36,852 nucleotides of DNA from CAZHDI01 sp964531285 (GCA_964531285.1 CAZHDI010000029.1:1-36852), one strand, 5' to 3'; shown: positions 6,669 through 15,604, counted from the first letter of the stretch. Translations and numbers: made by a program. Notes: generated from the sequence alone by a model not told the origin.

Positions 6669-8885
6669 GTGCGGACAGGGGTATACAGACAGCGGCTGCG
6701 GGCTCGCGATGAGCCGCATAAACCGGATGCTCAAGGCGGTACCGGCGGGCGCGGTGACGATTGGCCGCTGTTCAGTGAAGGCGGGCGGCTGTCGCGCTTT
6801 TTCGGAGCGGTACGGGCGCAAAGCCCGCTGCTCCTGGCGATCGTTCTCATCGCGACGCTGATCGCCGCGGTGCTCGTGTTTCTTCAGGCGCCGGTCTATA
6901 CCGCCTCGACCCGGGTGCAGCTCGATCCCATCTCCAGCGACGCGGCGACCGGTGCGCTGGTCGTGCGGGCCGTGCGCGAAACCGACGACATGGCTCTGGA
7001 GACGGAAGTCGAAGCCATCCGGTCCCGTCCCATCATCGAAAGCGTGATCGACTGGCTCAATCTGGACCGGGATCCTGAATTCAGTGCCGCCGCCGTTGCG
7101 GCGGATGATTCTGATGCTGAGGGACCGCCGGAACGCGGCGCGTTGATTGCGGCCGTTCGGCAGGCGATTTCGGTCAAGCGCATCGGCGATACATCCGTGA
7201 TCGAGATCCGCTGCGACTCGCGGCGTCCCCAAACCGCGCAGGCACTGTGCACGACCGTGGCCGAAATGTATCTCGCCGGACAGCTTCAGCGCAAAGTGTC
7301 GGTCACGGAGCGGGCCGATGAATGGCTGACCGAGCGGATCGATGAACTGCGCGGCGAATTGGAAGAGCGTCAGGCCGCCATCGCCGCGTTCCGTGCCAGC
7401 AACGGCCTTATCGGTGCCAATGCCGAGACCTTGAACCAGCAGCAGCTTACCCAGCTCAATACTCAGCTTGCGGATGCTCGCGCCGTAGCGGCGGAGTCGC
7501 GGGCGCGCTTGCGTCAAGCGGAGGCGATGCGTGCGGGCTCCGCCAGCAATCAGGCGATTGCGGAAGTTCTGGGCTCGGCTGTTGTCGAGGACCTGCGGCG
7601 GCAGGAGTCGGCGCTGATCGGCCGGCGCGCGGAACTCGCGACCCGCTACCGTCCGACCCATCCGTCCATGAAGCAGGTCGAGCGGGAGCTTGCCGAAGTC
7701 CGCCGCGCGGTCCGGCGCGAAGTGGACCGGCTGATGATCGGTTTGGAAAGCGAAGCGGCGCTGGCGGATGAACGGGTCAGCGCCATCGAATCCGGCATTG
7801 CGCAGCAAAGCACGGTGATGGGCGAGGATGCCCGGACCGTGGCGCGCCTGCGCGAACTTGAGCAGGACGCCCAGGCGACCCGCGAGATCTACCGCTCGTT
7901 CCTGGCGCGCGCCAAGGAGATTGCCGATCAGGCCAGCATCCAAACCCCGGACTCCCGGATTCTCTCGGCGGCGGCCTTGCCGACAAGTCCGAGCCGCCCG
8001 CAACGTCTGCTGATCATCGCCCTGGTGTTCATGGCCGCGACCGTGGTCGGGACCGGTGCCGCCGTTGCGGTCGATTTTGCCGACCGGCGCATCCGCAGTC
8101 CGGAAATGGCCTATCGGGCCACGGGTTTGCAGCATCTGGGATCGGTGCCGCTGGTGACCGACAAACAGTATCAGGGCCGTCCGCACCGTGATCTTCTGGA
8201 CCGGGGCACATCCGTCTTCTCGGAGGCGTTCGAGGAGCTTTACACGCGGCTTCAGGCGCAAAGCGCGCCGCGCCCGCCACGCACGATTTTGTTCACCTCC
8301 GCGGCAGCGGCTGAAGGCAAAACCACAAGCGCGCTGTGTTTCGCGCTTGCGGCGGCCCGCGCGGGCAAGCGCGTGGTGTTGGTCGAGGGGGATCTGCGCT
8401 GCCCCACCATTTACGACGTGGTGGCGATCCAGGGTGTCAAGGTCGAAGACCTGAAGGCCGTGCTTGACGGCGATCTCGACTGGGATGAAATCGCCTGGAC
8501 CGAACCGCAAACGGGCCTGCGCATTCTGCCGGTTCAGGCGCCTTCGGACGATCCGGTCGCGCATTTGAGTTCGGCGCGCCTTGAAGAACTTCTGGAAGAT
8601 TTGCGTGCGGAATTCGACATGGTGGTGATCGACACCGCGCCGGTTCTGCCGGTCAATGACGCACTCAAGCTGATGCCGTTCGCCGATAAAGTTGTGTTCG
8701 TGCAGCGTTGGCAGGTCACGACGCGTGATGAGGTTCAGACCGCGGTGCGCAAGATCCGCGATGTGGGCGGCGATCTCGCCGGGTCGATCCTGACCTTCGT
8801 GGACGGACGGATGCGCTGGCGCTTCGGCGATGCCGGCCTGCCCAATCCGTCGGGCCGCAATCGAAATTATTATGGCCGGCGCTAA
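6669..8885 (+). CDS. Polysaccharide chain-length regulator with tyrosine-kinase-type ATPase domain (Wzc-like)
   Basis: A 738-residue inner-membrane protein starting at GTG 6669 after GGAGCGCGG. It has a cytoplasmic start, TM1 near residues 52-75, a Wzz domain (VYTASTRVQLDP), long periplasmic coiled coils (about 200-415), and TM2 near 443-465 preceded by the Pro-containing PTSPSRPQR segment. A cytoplasmic BY-kinase domain follows: Walker A AAAEGKTT (Lys551), Walker A' VLVEGDLR (573-577) and Walker B MVVIDTAP (Asp655). Two points are unusual. Walker A' has Glu573 where BY-kinases have Asp, and the C-terminal Tyr cluster is reduced to one YY pair (NYYGRR). With the upstream Wza-like lipoprotein it should span the envelope and control polymer length and export. 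Confidence 0.9.
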   Translation: MRTGVYRQRLRARDEPHKPDAQGGTGGRGDDWPLFSEGGRLSRFFGAVRAQSPLLLAIVLIATLIAAVLVFLQAPVYTASTRVQLDPISSDAATGALVVRAVRETDDMALETEVEAIRSRPIIESVIDWLNLDRDPEFSAAAVAADDSDAEGPPERGALIAAVRQAISVKRIGDTSVIEIRCDSRRPQTAQALCTTVAEMYLAGQLQRKVSVTERADEWLTERIDELRGELEERQAAIAAFRASNGLIGANAETLNQQQLTQLNTQLADARAVAAESRARLRQAEAMRAGSASNQAIAEVLGSAVVEDLRRQESALIGRRAELATRYRPTHPSMKQVERELAEVRRAVRREVDRLMIGLESEAALADERVSAIESGIAQQSTVMGEDARTVARLRELEQDAQATREIYRSFLARAKEIADQASIQTPDSRILSAAALPTSPSRPQRLLIIALVFMAATVVGTGAAVAVDFADRRIRSPEMAYRATGLQHLGSVPLVTDKQYQGRPHRDLLDRGTSVFSEAFEELYTRLQAQSAPRPPRTILFTSAAAAEGKTTSALCFALAAARAGKRVVLVEGDLRCPTIYDVVAIQGVKVEDLKAVLDGDLDWDEIAWTEPQTGLRILPVQAPSDDPVAHLSSARLEELLEDLRAEFDMVVIDTAPVLPVNDALKLMPFADKVVFVQRWQVTTRDEVQTAVRKIRDVGGDLAGSILTFVDGRMRWRFGDAGLPNPSGRNRNYYGRR

Positions 8886-8888
8886 TGA

Positions 8889-9953
8889 TCAGGCGGCGAC
8901 CCGGCGCCGCTGATCGTCCATGCCCATGGACAAAACCACCGGATCGCTCTGCTGGCGCGCGGCGAACGCGGCTTTGCTGTCGAGGCCCCACCAGCGGGCG
9001 CGGATGAGCGCCTGCGCCACCGGAGCACCGAGCGCGGTGCCCGGACCGAGCAGGATCAGCCGGTCCGGCGCGAACTCCTTGATGGCGACCTCGATGGCGC
9101 GCGAGAAATCATAGGGCGCGACGATCTGATGGCCGAAGGTATAGGCGTGCAGCGCCTCCAGATCGGCGCTCCAGGGCGACCAGATCTGGCCGCGTCCGTC
9201 GATGAGCGGACAGCGGGGCCGGGCAAACAGATCCGGCGTGAGAGCCGCGCGCGCCAGCGGCGGGACATGGGCGAGCAGCGGCGTGTGAAAGGCCGCATGC
9301 TGAGCAAGGCGCAGCGGAAACCGGTCCTTGGGCGCCAGCGTGTCGCTGATCAGGCTCAGACCCGCATCGTTCCCGGCCAGGACAATCATGCCGCCCAGCC
9401 GGATCGAGGGATAGACCTGCGCTTCCCGATGGTCGGCGGCGCGCGCGAGCAGGGTTTCGACCGCATGGGCAGCCGCCGGATCGGGCCGCCAATCGCCATC
9501 GACAATCGGATAGACCACCTGGCCGCCGGTGCCTTCGCGCTCCATCAGCGTGCCCATGGTGTTGACGACCTTGATCCCGGCTGGGGCATCGAGCACGCCG
9601 GCGGCGGTCAGCGCCAGATACCAGCCCATGGAATTGCCCGTCACCGCCACGATGTCGTAACGGTCGAGATCGATATCGGCCAGATCGCCCATGGCACAGG
9701 CATGGATCAGCGCGGAGGCATTTTCTGATGCCGCGTGGCGGCGCGCGCTGTAGCTTGTCTCGGCATCGAGATCGCGCACGCCGAACTGGCCGTGATGACT
9801 GCGTTCCCGATCCACCGTATCGAGAAGATCCGTCTTGCCCGCGTGATGGCGGGCCAGATAGCCAAGCTCGCCGCTGGCATAGGTACCCCGGCCCGGGCAG
9901 ATGACGACGGCGGTTTCACGCGCCGGCAGCGCGGCAGTCTGTGTGCGGCTCAT
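8889..9953 (-). CDS. FabD-like acyltransferase with altered acyl-binding site
   Basis: A 354-residue protein of the malonyl-CoA:ACP transacylase fold. The region around the nucleophile aligns without gaps to FabD: GNSMGWYLAL (Ser108) for GHSLGEYSAL, then AGVLD, then VVNTMGTLM for the FabD LVEMRG-M stretch. The second catalytic residue, His223, lies in AAFHTPLL, and the late GPG motif is present. Three usual residues differ. The malonyl-carboxylate Arg is Met133, the Gln of GQGSQ is Arg22 (PGRGTY), and the His before Ser is Asn107. A non-malonyl acyl group is therefore likely, but this is inference. The start ATG 9953 overlaps the stop of the E1 gene (ATGA), implying translational coupling. 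The gene ends 3 nt from the convergent BY-kinase gene. Confidence 0.8.
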   Translation of the reverse strand: MSRTQTAALPARETAVVICPGRGTYASGELGYLARHHAGKTDLLDTVDRERSHHGQFGVRDLDAETSYSARRHAASENASALIHACAMGDLADIDLDRYDIVAVTGNSMGWYLALTAAGVLDAPAGIKVVNTMGTLMEREGTGGQVVYPIVDGDWRPDPAAAHAVETLLARAADHREAQVYPSIRLGGMIVLAGNDAGLSLISDTLAPKDRFPLRLAQHAAFHTPLLAHVPPLARAALTPDLFARPRCPLIDGRGQIWSPWSADLEALHAYTFGHQIVAPYDFSRAIEVAIKEFAPDRLILLGPGTALGAPVAQALIRARWWGLDSKAAFAARQQSDPVVLSMGMDDQRRRVAA

Positions 9954-12016
9954 CGGGCGGCTCCTTCCTGACGGGTGCGCCCGGTGAGCGCGGTGGCAGC
10001 GGCGATGATGCTGTCGACGCTCGGCAAGACATGATAGGCCGCAGGGCCCAGCGGAATGAAGGAGTCCTCCGCCGTGATCCGGGTCAAGGGCGCCTTGAGG
10101 CCGCGTTCGTGCAGCAAGGTGACCAGGGCCTCGCTGAGCGATCCGGTGCGCCGGCATTCATCGACGATGAGCACCGCGCCGCAGTCCTTGGCGGCGGCCC
10201 AGATCGCCTCTTCGTTGAGGGGCGCCAGCCAGCGCAGATCGACAATGCGCAGGCGCAGGCCGTATTGCCCTTGGAGGTCGCGCGCCGCCTTGCGGCTCAA
10301 GTAAAAGCCGTTGCCATAGGTCAGGATACACAGATCCGTGCCGTCCCCATACTGACCGATCTCCCCCAGGGCGATATCGGGCACGCTGCCGGGCGGCAGA
10401 TAGGGGGCGAGCCATTGTTTATCGCCGGTTTCATGGAGGTCCGCCATGGTGTAAAGTGCGATGGGCTCGAGGAACACCACGACCCGGCGTTCTTCCCAGG
10501 CAAGGCGCGCACAGGTCCGCAGCATACGGACCGCATCGGCCCCATTGGACGGGCAGGCCAGGATCACACCCGGAATATCGCGGAACACGGCGAAGGAATT
10601 GTCATTGTGGAAATGACCGCCGAAGCCGCGCTGATAAGCGAGTCCCGCGATCCGGATGATCATCGGGTTGTCGAACTGGCCATTGGAGAAAAAGGGCAGG
10701 GTGGCCGCTTCGCCCCGGATCTGATCTTCGGCATTGTGGACATAGGCCAGGAACTGAATTTCCGGGACCGGCAGAAAACCGTTCTGCCCCAGACCGATGG
10801 CCAGGCCCAGAATCGTCTGTTCATCGAGCAGAGTATCGATCACCCGTGCGGGGCCGAACTTGTCCTGAAGGCCCGTGGTCACCGAATAGACCCCGCCTTT
10901 GCGCCCGACATCCTCGCCGAACACGACCATGGCAGGGTGCTCCAGCATCAGATCGGCGAGCGCCAGGGTCAGATTGCGCGCCAGTGTCTGGGGCGCTTCG
11001 AGGAGACGCGCGTCCTTTTCGAACAGAGCCATGCGGGCATCGGCGGGCGCGCGCGGCGGCATGGGCCGGCGGGCCGTGGGGACCAGGGGTGCCATGACCT
11101 CGTCGGCGCCGCCGAGTTTCGGGCGTGTGACCGCGGCCTCGGCCACCCGGGCGACCTGGGCCTCGATCTGCGTATAAAGAGTAATCACCTCGTCCGCCGT
11201 CAGAATATCATTGTCGATGAGCTGACCGGCACTGAAGAGTAAGGGGTCCTGGGCCTCGTCCGCTTCGATGTCGGGCAGGCTGCGGTAGCCCGCTTCGATA
11301 TCCGATCCGGCATGGCCCATCAGGCGGACCGTGCGCATATGGAGGAAAACCGGGCAGCGCCGGCGCCGGGCCAGGGCCGCCGCCTCGCAGGCGCCGCGAT
11401 AAATATCGAGCAGGTCCCGTCCGTCGACGGACCGGTAGGTCAGCCCGGCGCGGGTTTCGAAATTGGCGCGGATCCAGTCTTTCGGGGTGGGTACGGAAAT
11501 GCCGATGCCATTGTCTTCACACAGAAAGACGATGGGCATGGCCGCNNNNNNNNNNNNNNNNNNNNNNNNNNNNNNNNNNNNNNNNNNNNNNNNNNNNNNN
11601 NNNNNNNNNNNNNNNNNNNNNNNNNNNNNNNNNNNNNNNNNNNNNTCCGAGGACGCCACAAAGGACAGCAGCATGTCATAAAGCGGCGTGGCCGCGCCGT
11701 GCCGGCGTGTGCGTTCAATCTGAAAGGCGGCGCTGCGGTAATGCAGAAAGGCCATGTCGCTGGTGCGCAGGGCGGCGGCGACGGCGGCATTGCCCTCATG
11801 ACCGGAACTGCCGATGGAATAAAAGCTTTGGCCCTTGATCCGCCTGGAAACCAAATCCAGATGCCGGCTCATGACCTGGGACTCGAACAGATGCACAAGC
11901 GCGGCCGGAGCGAGCCCGGCGGCCTCCACGCTCATGCCTGTCCCGGATCGGGGCAGGTCGCCGGCTTTCACGCGGTTCAGAAAAGCATCATGAATGGCTT
12001 GAGCACGATCGAACAT
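9950..12016 (-). CDS. 2-oxoacid dehydrogenase E1, fused alpha and beta subunits (interrupted by assembly gap)
   Basis: A single frame joins a ThDP-dependent E1-alpha module (about 1-340: GSSGHEGNAAVAAAL, FLHYRSAAF, FLCEDNGIGISVPTP) to an E1-beta module (about 340-688: FGEDVGRKGGVYSVT, EIQFLAYVHNAEDQI, a C-terminal transketolase-like domain with LTYGNGFYLS). A run of 100 N covers codons 124-157, exactly where the GDG...N ThDP/Mg motif is expected, so that motif cannot be checked. The enzyme would decarboxylate a 2-oxoacid and hand the acyl group to a lipoyl E2. No E2 or E3 gene is in the window. The downstream acyltransferase start overlaps its stop. A branched-chain or pyruvate-like substrate is possible; specificity is unknown. 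Start ATG 12016 has only a weak ribosome site. Confidence 0.85.
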   Translation of the reverse strand: MFDRAQAIHDAFLNRVKAGDLPRSGTGMSVEAAGLAPAALVHLFESQVMSRHLDLVSRRIKGQSFYSIGSSGHEGNAAVAAALRTSDMAFLHYRSAAFQIERTRRHGAATPLYDMLLSFVASSXXXXXXXXXXXXXXXXXXXXXXXXXXXXXXXXXXAAMPIVFLCEDNGIGISVPTPKDWIRANFETRAGLTYRSVDGRDLLDIYRGACEAAALARRRRCPVFLHMRTVRLMGHAGSDIEAGYRSLPDIEADEAQDPLLFSAGQLIDNDILTADEVITLYTQIEAQVARVAEAAVTRPKLGGADEVMAPLVPTARRPMPPRAPADARMALFEKDARLLEAPQTLARNLTLALADLMLEHPAMVVFGEDVGRKGGVYSVTTGLQDKFGPARVIDTLLDEQTILGLAIGLGQNGFLPVPEIQFLAYVHNAEDQIRGEAATLPFFSNGQFDNPMIIRIAGLAYQRGFGGHFHNDNSFAVFRDIPGVILACPSNGADAVRMLRTCARLAWEERRVVVFLEPIALYTMADLHETGDKQWLAPYLPPGSVPDIALGEIGQYGDGTDLCILTYGNGFYLSRKAARDLQGQYGLRLRIVDLRWLAPLNEEAIWAAAKDCGAVLIVDECRRTGSLSEALVTLLHERGLKAPLTRITAEDSFIPLGPAAYHVLPSVDSIIAAATALTGRTRQEGAAR
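11546..11645. other. Assembly gap (100 N)
   Basis: Exactly 100 N, the conventional placeholder for a gap of unknown size. E1-alpha homologues normally have far more residues between the HYR segment and the EDNG segment than the 34 codons allowed here, so the true missing sequence is probably longer. Confidence 0.95.
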
Positions 12017-12122
12017 GGGGCACCCGGAAAATGCGGGGGGAGGGGGAAGGGCACAAACCTTTCTTCCCGCGCGCGGGAGGCGCTGTCAACGGTCGAAACG
12101 CGCCGGTCCTTGCGCGGGGGAT

Positions 12123-12151
12123 CCCGCACCGGCGCGCTGTGCCGATGCGGG
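12123..12151 (-). terminator. Hairpin between MFS gene and E1 gene
   Basis: An 11-bp stem with one mismatch (arms CCCGCACCGGC and GCCGATGCGGG, 7-nt loop) lies between the MFS stop and the E1 start, both on the minus strand. No T-run follows on that strand, so it may be a weak terminator or attenuator rather than an intrinsic terminator. Confidence 0.35.
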
Positions 12152-12184
12152 ACGATAAGCCGCCTTGCGGGCCGGGCGGTCGGG

Positions 12185-13486
12185 TCAGGTGAGGCTGAGC
12201 AGCTTGGCTTTATCCGCCTCGAACCGCCGCCCCGCGAAATAAAAGAGCGGCACGGCGATCGCCGAGAGCAGGGTGAAGATCACCAGGGTGATCGTGTAGG
12301 GCTGCTCATAGTCGGCGGCGATGAGATAGTCGATCAGTACACCGCTTGCCGAGATCCCGATGCCGAGACCCACCAGATTGAGCATCAGGATGTAAAAGGC
12401 CACCACGGTCGAGCGGATCTGGGGCGGCACAAGTTCCTGGATGGTCGAGAAGGTCGGCCCGTAGAACACGCCGAGTTGGAAGAAGGCGAGGCCGAAGGCC
12501 ACGAAGAACCACCAGTGCTCGGGATCGACGATCCGGAAGGAGATGTTGACCGGCGTCAAGAGCAGCAGGGTCCAGAACAGGAAGGTCGGCCGGCCGCTGC
12601 CCATGTGTTTTTGCCACAGATCGCTGGCATAGCCGCCGAACAGATTGCCCGCAATGCCGCCGACAACCGCCAGAAGGCCGCTGATCTGCGCGATCTCGGC
12701 CCGCTCGAAGCCGCGTTCCTGAACGAGCCAGAGCTGGTCGAAGGCCGCCGCGCCCAGGATGAAATGGACCGCGACCCCGCCCGCGATGGTCAGTGAGAGC
12801 GCCGGAGAGGTGCGCAGGGCCTTGCCCAGCGTCTTGGCAATCTCCCGGAAGGAGGGGCGCTTGGCGGATTGGCCCGGAGCCGCCGGCGCGATGTGTTTGC
12901 GCGGCACCTCTTTGACGAACAGCATCATGACCGCGAAGACGAGGCCGAGCGCGCCGAGCGCGTAAAAGCAGGCCCGCCAGCCGATGGCCGGCCCGAGATA
13001 TCCGGCGATGAGCAGGCTGGCGCCGACGCCGAGCGGCACACCCATATAATAAAAGCCCGAAGCGAAGCCGAGCCGGCTGGCCGGGATCCGGTCGGCCAGC
13101 ATGGACATGGCGGTCGGCGTCAGGATGGATTCGCCGATACCGATCAGCATGCGCGGGATGGCCAGAGACACGAACCCCGTCGCCGCGCCGGACGCGGCCG
13201 TGAACAGGCTCCACATGCCGACCCCGAACGACACGAAGCGGGGCCGGTGAACAATGTCGGCCAACACGCCCATGAACAGGCCCATGGTCGCGTAGAACAC
13301 AATGAACAAAAAGCCGGTGAGCAGGCCGAACTCGGTGTTGGACAGGCCCAGATCCGGCACGATGAAATTGGCGAAGCTGGCCAGAAGTTGCCGGTCGACG
13401 AAGTTAAGGACGTTCAGGGCCGTCAGAAAGGTCAGAAAGCCGTACTGGCCCGCGGTGATGTGGTCGCTCTCGGGGCGGTCCGCCAT
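12185..13486 (-). CDS. MFS transporter, Spinster-like
   Basis: A 433-residue protein with 12 predicted membrane helices in two six-helix halves. The N-terminal NFVDRQLLASFANFIVPDLG segment, the loop FMGVLADIVHRPRFV (MFS motif A region) and the RMLIGIGESILTPTAMSML helix 4/5 region fit Spinster-type major facilitator proteins. A cytoplasmic linker lies near residues 195-220. ATG 13486 was preferred over a start 18 nt upstream because GGGAGGGG precedes it. Bacterial members are commonly found beside lipid, terpenoid or aromatic metabolism genes. Here it lies between the E1/acyltransferase pair and a divergent P450, so it may move their substrate or product (inference). Confidence 0.88.
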   Translation of the reverse strand: MADRPESDHITAGQYGFLTFLTALNVLNFVDRQLLASFANFIVPDLGLSNTEFGLLTGFLFIVFYATMGLFMGVLADIVHRPRFVSFGVGMWSLFTAASGAATGFVSLAIPRMLIGIGESILTPTAMSMLADRIPASRLGFASGFYYMGVPLGVGASLLIAGYLGPAIGWRACFYALGALGLVFAVMMLFVKEVPRKHIAPAAPGQSAKRPSFREIAKTLGKALRTSPALSLTIAGGVAVHFILGAAAFDQLWLVQERGFERAEIAQISGLLAVVGGIAGNLFGGYASDLWQKHMGSGRPTFLFWTLLLLTPVNISFRIVDPEHWWFFVAFGLAFFQLGVFYGPTFSTIQELVPPQIRSTVVAFYILMLNLVGLGIGISASGVLIDYLIAADYEQPYTITLVIFTLLSAIAVPLFYFAGRRFEADKAKLLSLT

Positions 13487-13524
13487 GTGTGTTTCCCCTC
13501 CCATGCAACCGGCTCATTCTGGTC

Positions 13525-13542
13525 CTCAGGCCTTTGCCTGAG
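13525..13542. promoter_or_regulatory. Inverted repeat in divergent MFS/P450 intergenic region
   Basis: Perfect 7-bp arms CTCAGGC and GCCTGAG with a 4-nt spacer lie about 40 bp upstream of the MFS start and 180 bp upstream of the P450 start. The position suits a shared operator. No regulator gene adjoins it, so the role is a guess. Confidence 0.35.
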
Positions 13543-13721
13543 CGGCCGGTTTCCATGGCCTGAGACTAGCAGCCTTTCAGGACCCCGCGTCCCGCTAAAT
13601 CCGCGTGGATGAAGCGCGCGCGCCGTGTGGTTTGGGTCTGCTGGATTGGATTGGTTGCACTCGCCGGGCCGATGGCGCAGGTTGAAGATCGTCAGTCCGG
13701 CGCACAGAGGAGGGCACAGCC

Positions 13722-14951
13722 GTGGATGCCATCATCGAAATCCCGGAGGACGGGTCCCACCCGAAATTCGTGGCCACGGTCGAGGCGATCAACAACGATC
13801 CGCACGGCGTCTTCGCGCAAATCCGCGATCAGGTGCCGTTTTTCGAGATGCCGCTCGGCAGCATTTGGGTCATGACCTATGACCATGTGGATCTGATGTT
13901 CAGCGATACGCTGACCCGGCAGGTCGAGACCGAAGCCATGACCCTGCGCGGGATCAATGACGGTCCGATCTATGATTTTTACAACAACGCCATGCTGTTC
14001 TCGAATGGGGCGGTTCACCGGCGCCGGCGTGCGCCGCTGTCGAAAAGCTTCGCCTACGGCGTGATGGAGACCCTGCGTCCGCGGGTGCGCACCGTTGCCC
14101 ACGCCCTTATCGATGCCTATGCGGATGCCGGGGAGATGGACTTTCTGGAGGAGTTCGCGCGCCAGGTGCCGACCCGGATCATCTGCGACATGCTCGGCGT
14201 GCCGCTGGACGATTTTCCAAAGTTCCGGGACTGGGTTGACGGCAGCGCGCGGGCGATCGGCCTGTTCCCGGAAGCCGATATCGACTGGATCGCGACATCG
14301 GTCACAAAGCTGAACGGCTATGTGGCCGAATTGCTCGATGACCGGCGCCGGTCCCCCAAGGACGATTTCCTCACCGATTACGTGCGCACGGTGGACGAGG
14401 CGGGAGACCTGTCGCCCGAAGAGATCTGCGTGCAGATCGCCGGGGCGATCATGGCCGGGAGCGACACCACGCGCACCGGGATTGCGGTGCTCATCTCCAA
14501 CCTGCTGAACAATCGCGAGCAATGGGAGGCGGTGTGCCGGGATCCCGGCCTGATCCCGGGCGCGGTGTCCGAAGGGCTGCGCTATGACCCGCCGGTGGGG
14601 TCGCTGGCGCGGATCGCCACCACCGATATCGACGTGGAGGGGCGGACCGTGGAGACCGGGCGCATCGTGTTCCTGTCCCTGGTGTCGGCGCTGCGCGATC
14701 CGGCGGTTTATCCCGATCCCCACCGCTTCGACATCCGGCGCGAGCATCCGCGCCATCACATGGCCTTCGGAGGCGGATCGCACCGGTGTCTGGGCGCTGC
14801 CCTGGCCCGGGTCGAGCTGGAGGAATGCCTGCGCGTCCTGGCCGAGCGCCTGCCGGGGCTTCAGCTTAAAGGCGGCATGCCGCGCCTGACGGGGCATTCC
14901 GGGATCCGTGAGATCGACCGGATGGCGGTCGTCTGGGAGCCGGAAGGCTGA
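13722..14951 (+). CDS. Cytochrome P450
   Basis: A 409-residue soluble bacterial-type P450 (no membrane anchor). Diagnostic motifs are all intact: I-helix AGSDTT (245-250) for oxygen activation, K-helix EGLR (284-287), and the heme loop FGGGSHRCLG with the thiolate ligand Cys356. The start is GTG 13722, preceded by AGAGGAGGG. It needs a ferredoxin and reductase that are not encoded in the window. It is divergent from the MFS transporter, with 235 nt between them, and could share regulation with it. The substrate is unknown; the family hydroxylates lipids, terpenoids and aromatics. Confidence 0.93.
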   Translation: MDAIIEIPEDGSHPKFVATVEAINNDPHGVFAQIRDQVPFFEMPLGSIWVMTYDHVDLMFSDTLTRQVETEAMTLRGINDGPIYDFYNNAMLFSNGAVHRRRRAPLSKSFAYGVMETLRPRVRTVAHALIDAYADAGEMDFLEEFARQVPTRIICDMLGVPLDDFPKFRDWVDGSARAIGLFPEADIDWIATSVTKLNGYVAELLDDRRRSPKDDFLTDYVRTVDEAGDLSPEEICVQIAGAIMAGSDTTRTGIAVLISNLLNNREQWEAVCRDPGLIPGAVSEGLRYDPPVGSLARIATTDIDVEGRTVETGRIVFLSLVSALRDPAVYPDPHRFDIRREHPRHHMAFGGGSHRCLGAALARVELEECLRVLAERLPGLQLKGGMPRLTGHSGIREIDRMAVVWEPEG

Positions 14952-15590
14952 GCCGCGGCGCGGCGGCTTGGGCAAAGTGAAGCAGGACGGCGGCTGCCGA
15001 CTCCGGTGGGCGTCCGAATCCTCATTTTGTGCAGCCCTTGGGCGTGCCGGTCGGCGATCCTGCGTCCCAGAAGGGCACACACCGTGCCATTTTGACTCTC
15101 CGTCAGCCGGCCATCGGTGCGGATTTCGCAGTAAACCCATTTAAACAAATGACTATTCGCGCTGCAGCAGGCTGTGCGCCGTTCCTGGCGCCATCATTGT
15201 CAAAACAGAGTCCATACGGCGCATAGGTATTAACCAATGTAGTATTTGAATTCTACATGGCATGACAAAGGTTTTTCTGCCCCCAGCCGCTGCCTCACAG
15301 CGTATTTAGCCGTTCGTGACATAGAAAATTTCCCGCCAGTTGTAAGTCTAGCCGCTGTTTTGCCTATTCGTCGGACAGACTTCGGCCGCCGGATGTGTTC
15401 ATTACCAGCATTTAGGGAAGGACTGACCCTTTCGGCCTTTTCTCACACTTGGAAGTCTGTTAGACCGAATTAGTGTCCAAAGCGAAAAAATTCGCGATGC
15501 ATAACACCTCTGGATGTGCTTTCAGGGCCAAAACAATCGATCTGGTTGTTGACGTTCAGGCGGCCCGGAACAGGGGTGGTCTTGCCGGGT

Positions 15591-15604
15591 GCCGGACGTC
15601 CGGC
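15591..15604. promoter_or_regulatory. Perfect 14-bp palindrome upstream of the cellulose operon
   Basis: GCCGGACGTCCGGC reads the same on both strands. It lies about 200 bp upstream of the sigma-54-like promoter and 300 bp upstream of the first bcs gene, the distance range used by enhancer-binding activators. A second palindrome, GGATCGGGCGATCC, is at 15762-15775. Confidence 0.4.

Noticed and set aside
6522..8564. Long minus-strand open frame opposite the BY-kinase gene
   Set aside because: Low-complexity Arg/His-rich product; the plus-strand gene has Wzz and Walker motifs.
9941..11242. Plus-strand open frame opposite the E1 gene
   Set aside because: No motif or ribosome site; the minus-strand frame is a clear E1 enzyme.
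13609..13720. Short hydrophobic peptide frame upstream of the P450
   Set aside because: No ribosome site, and it runs into the P450 start region in another frame; likely chance.
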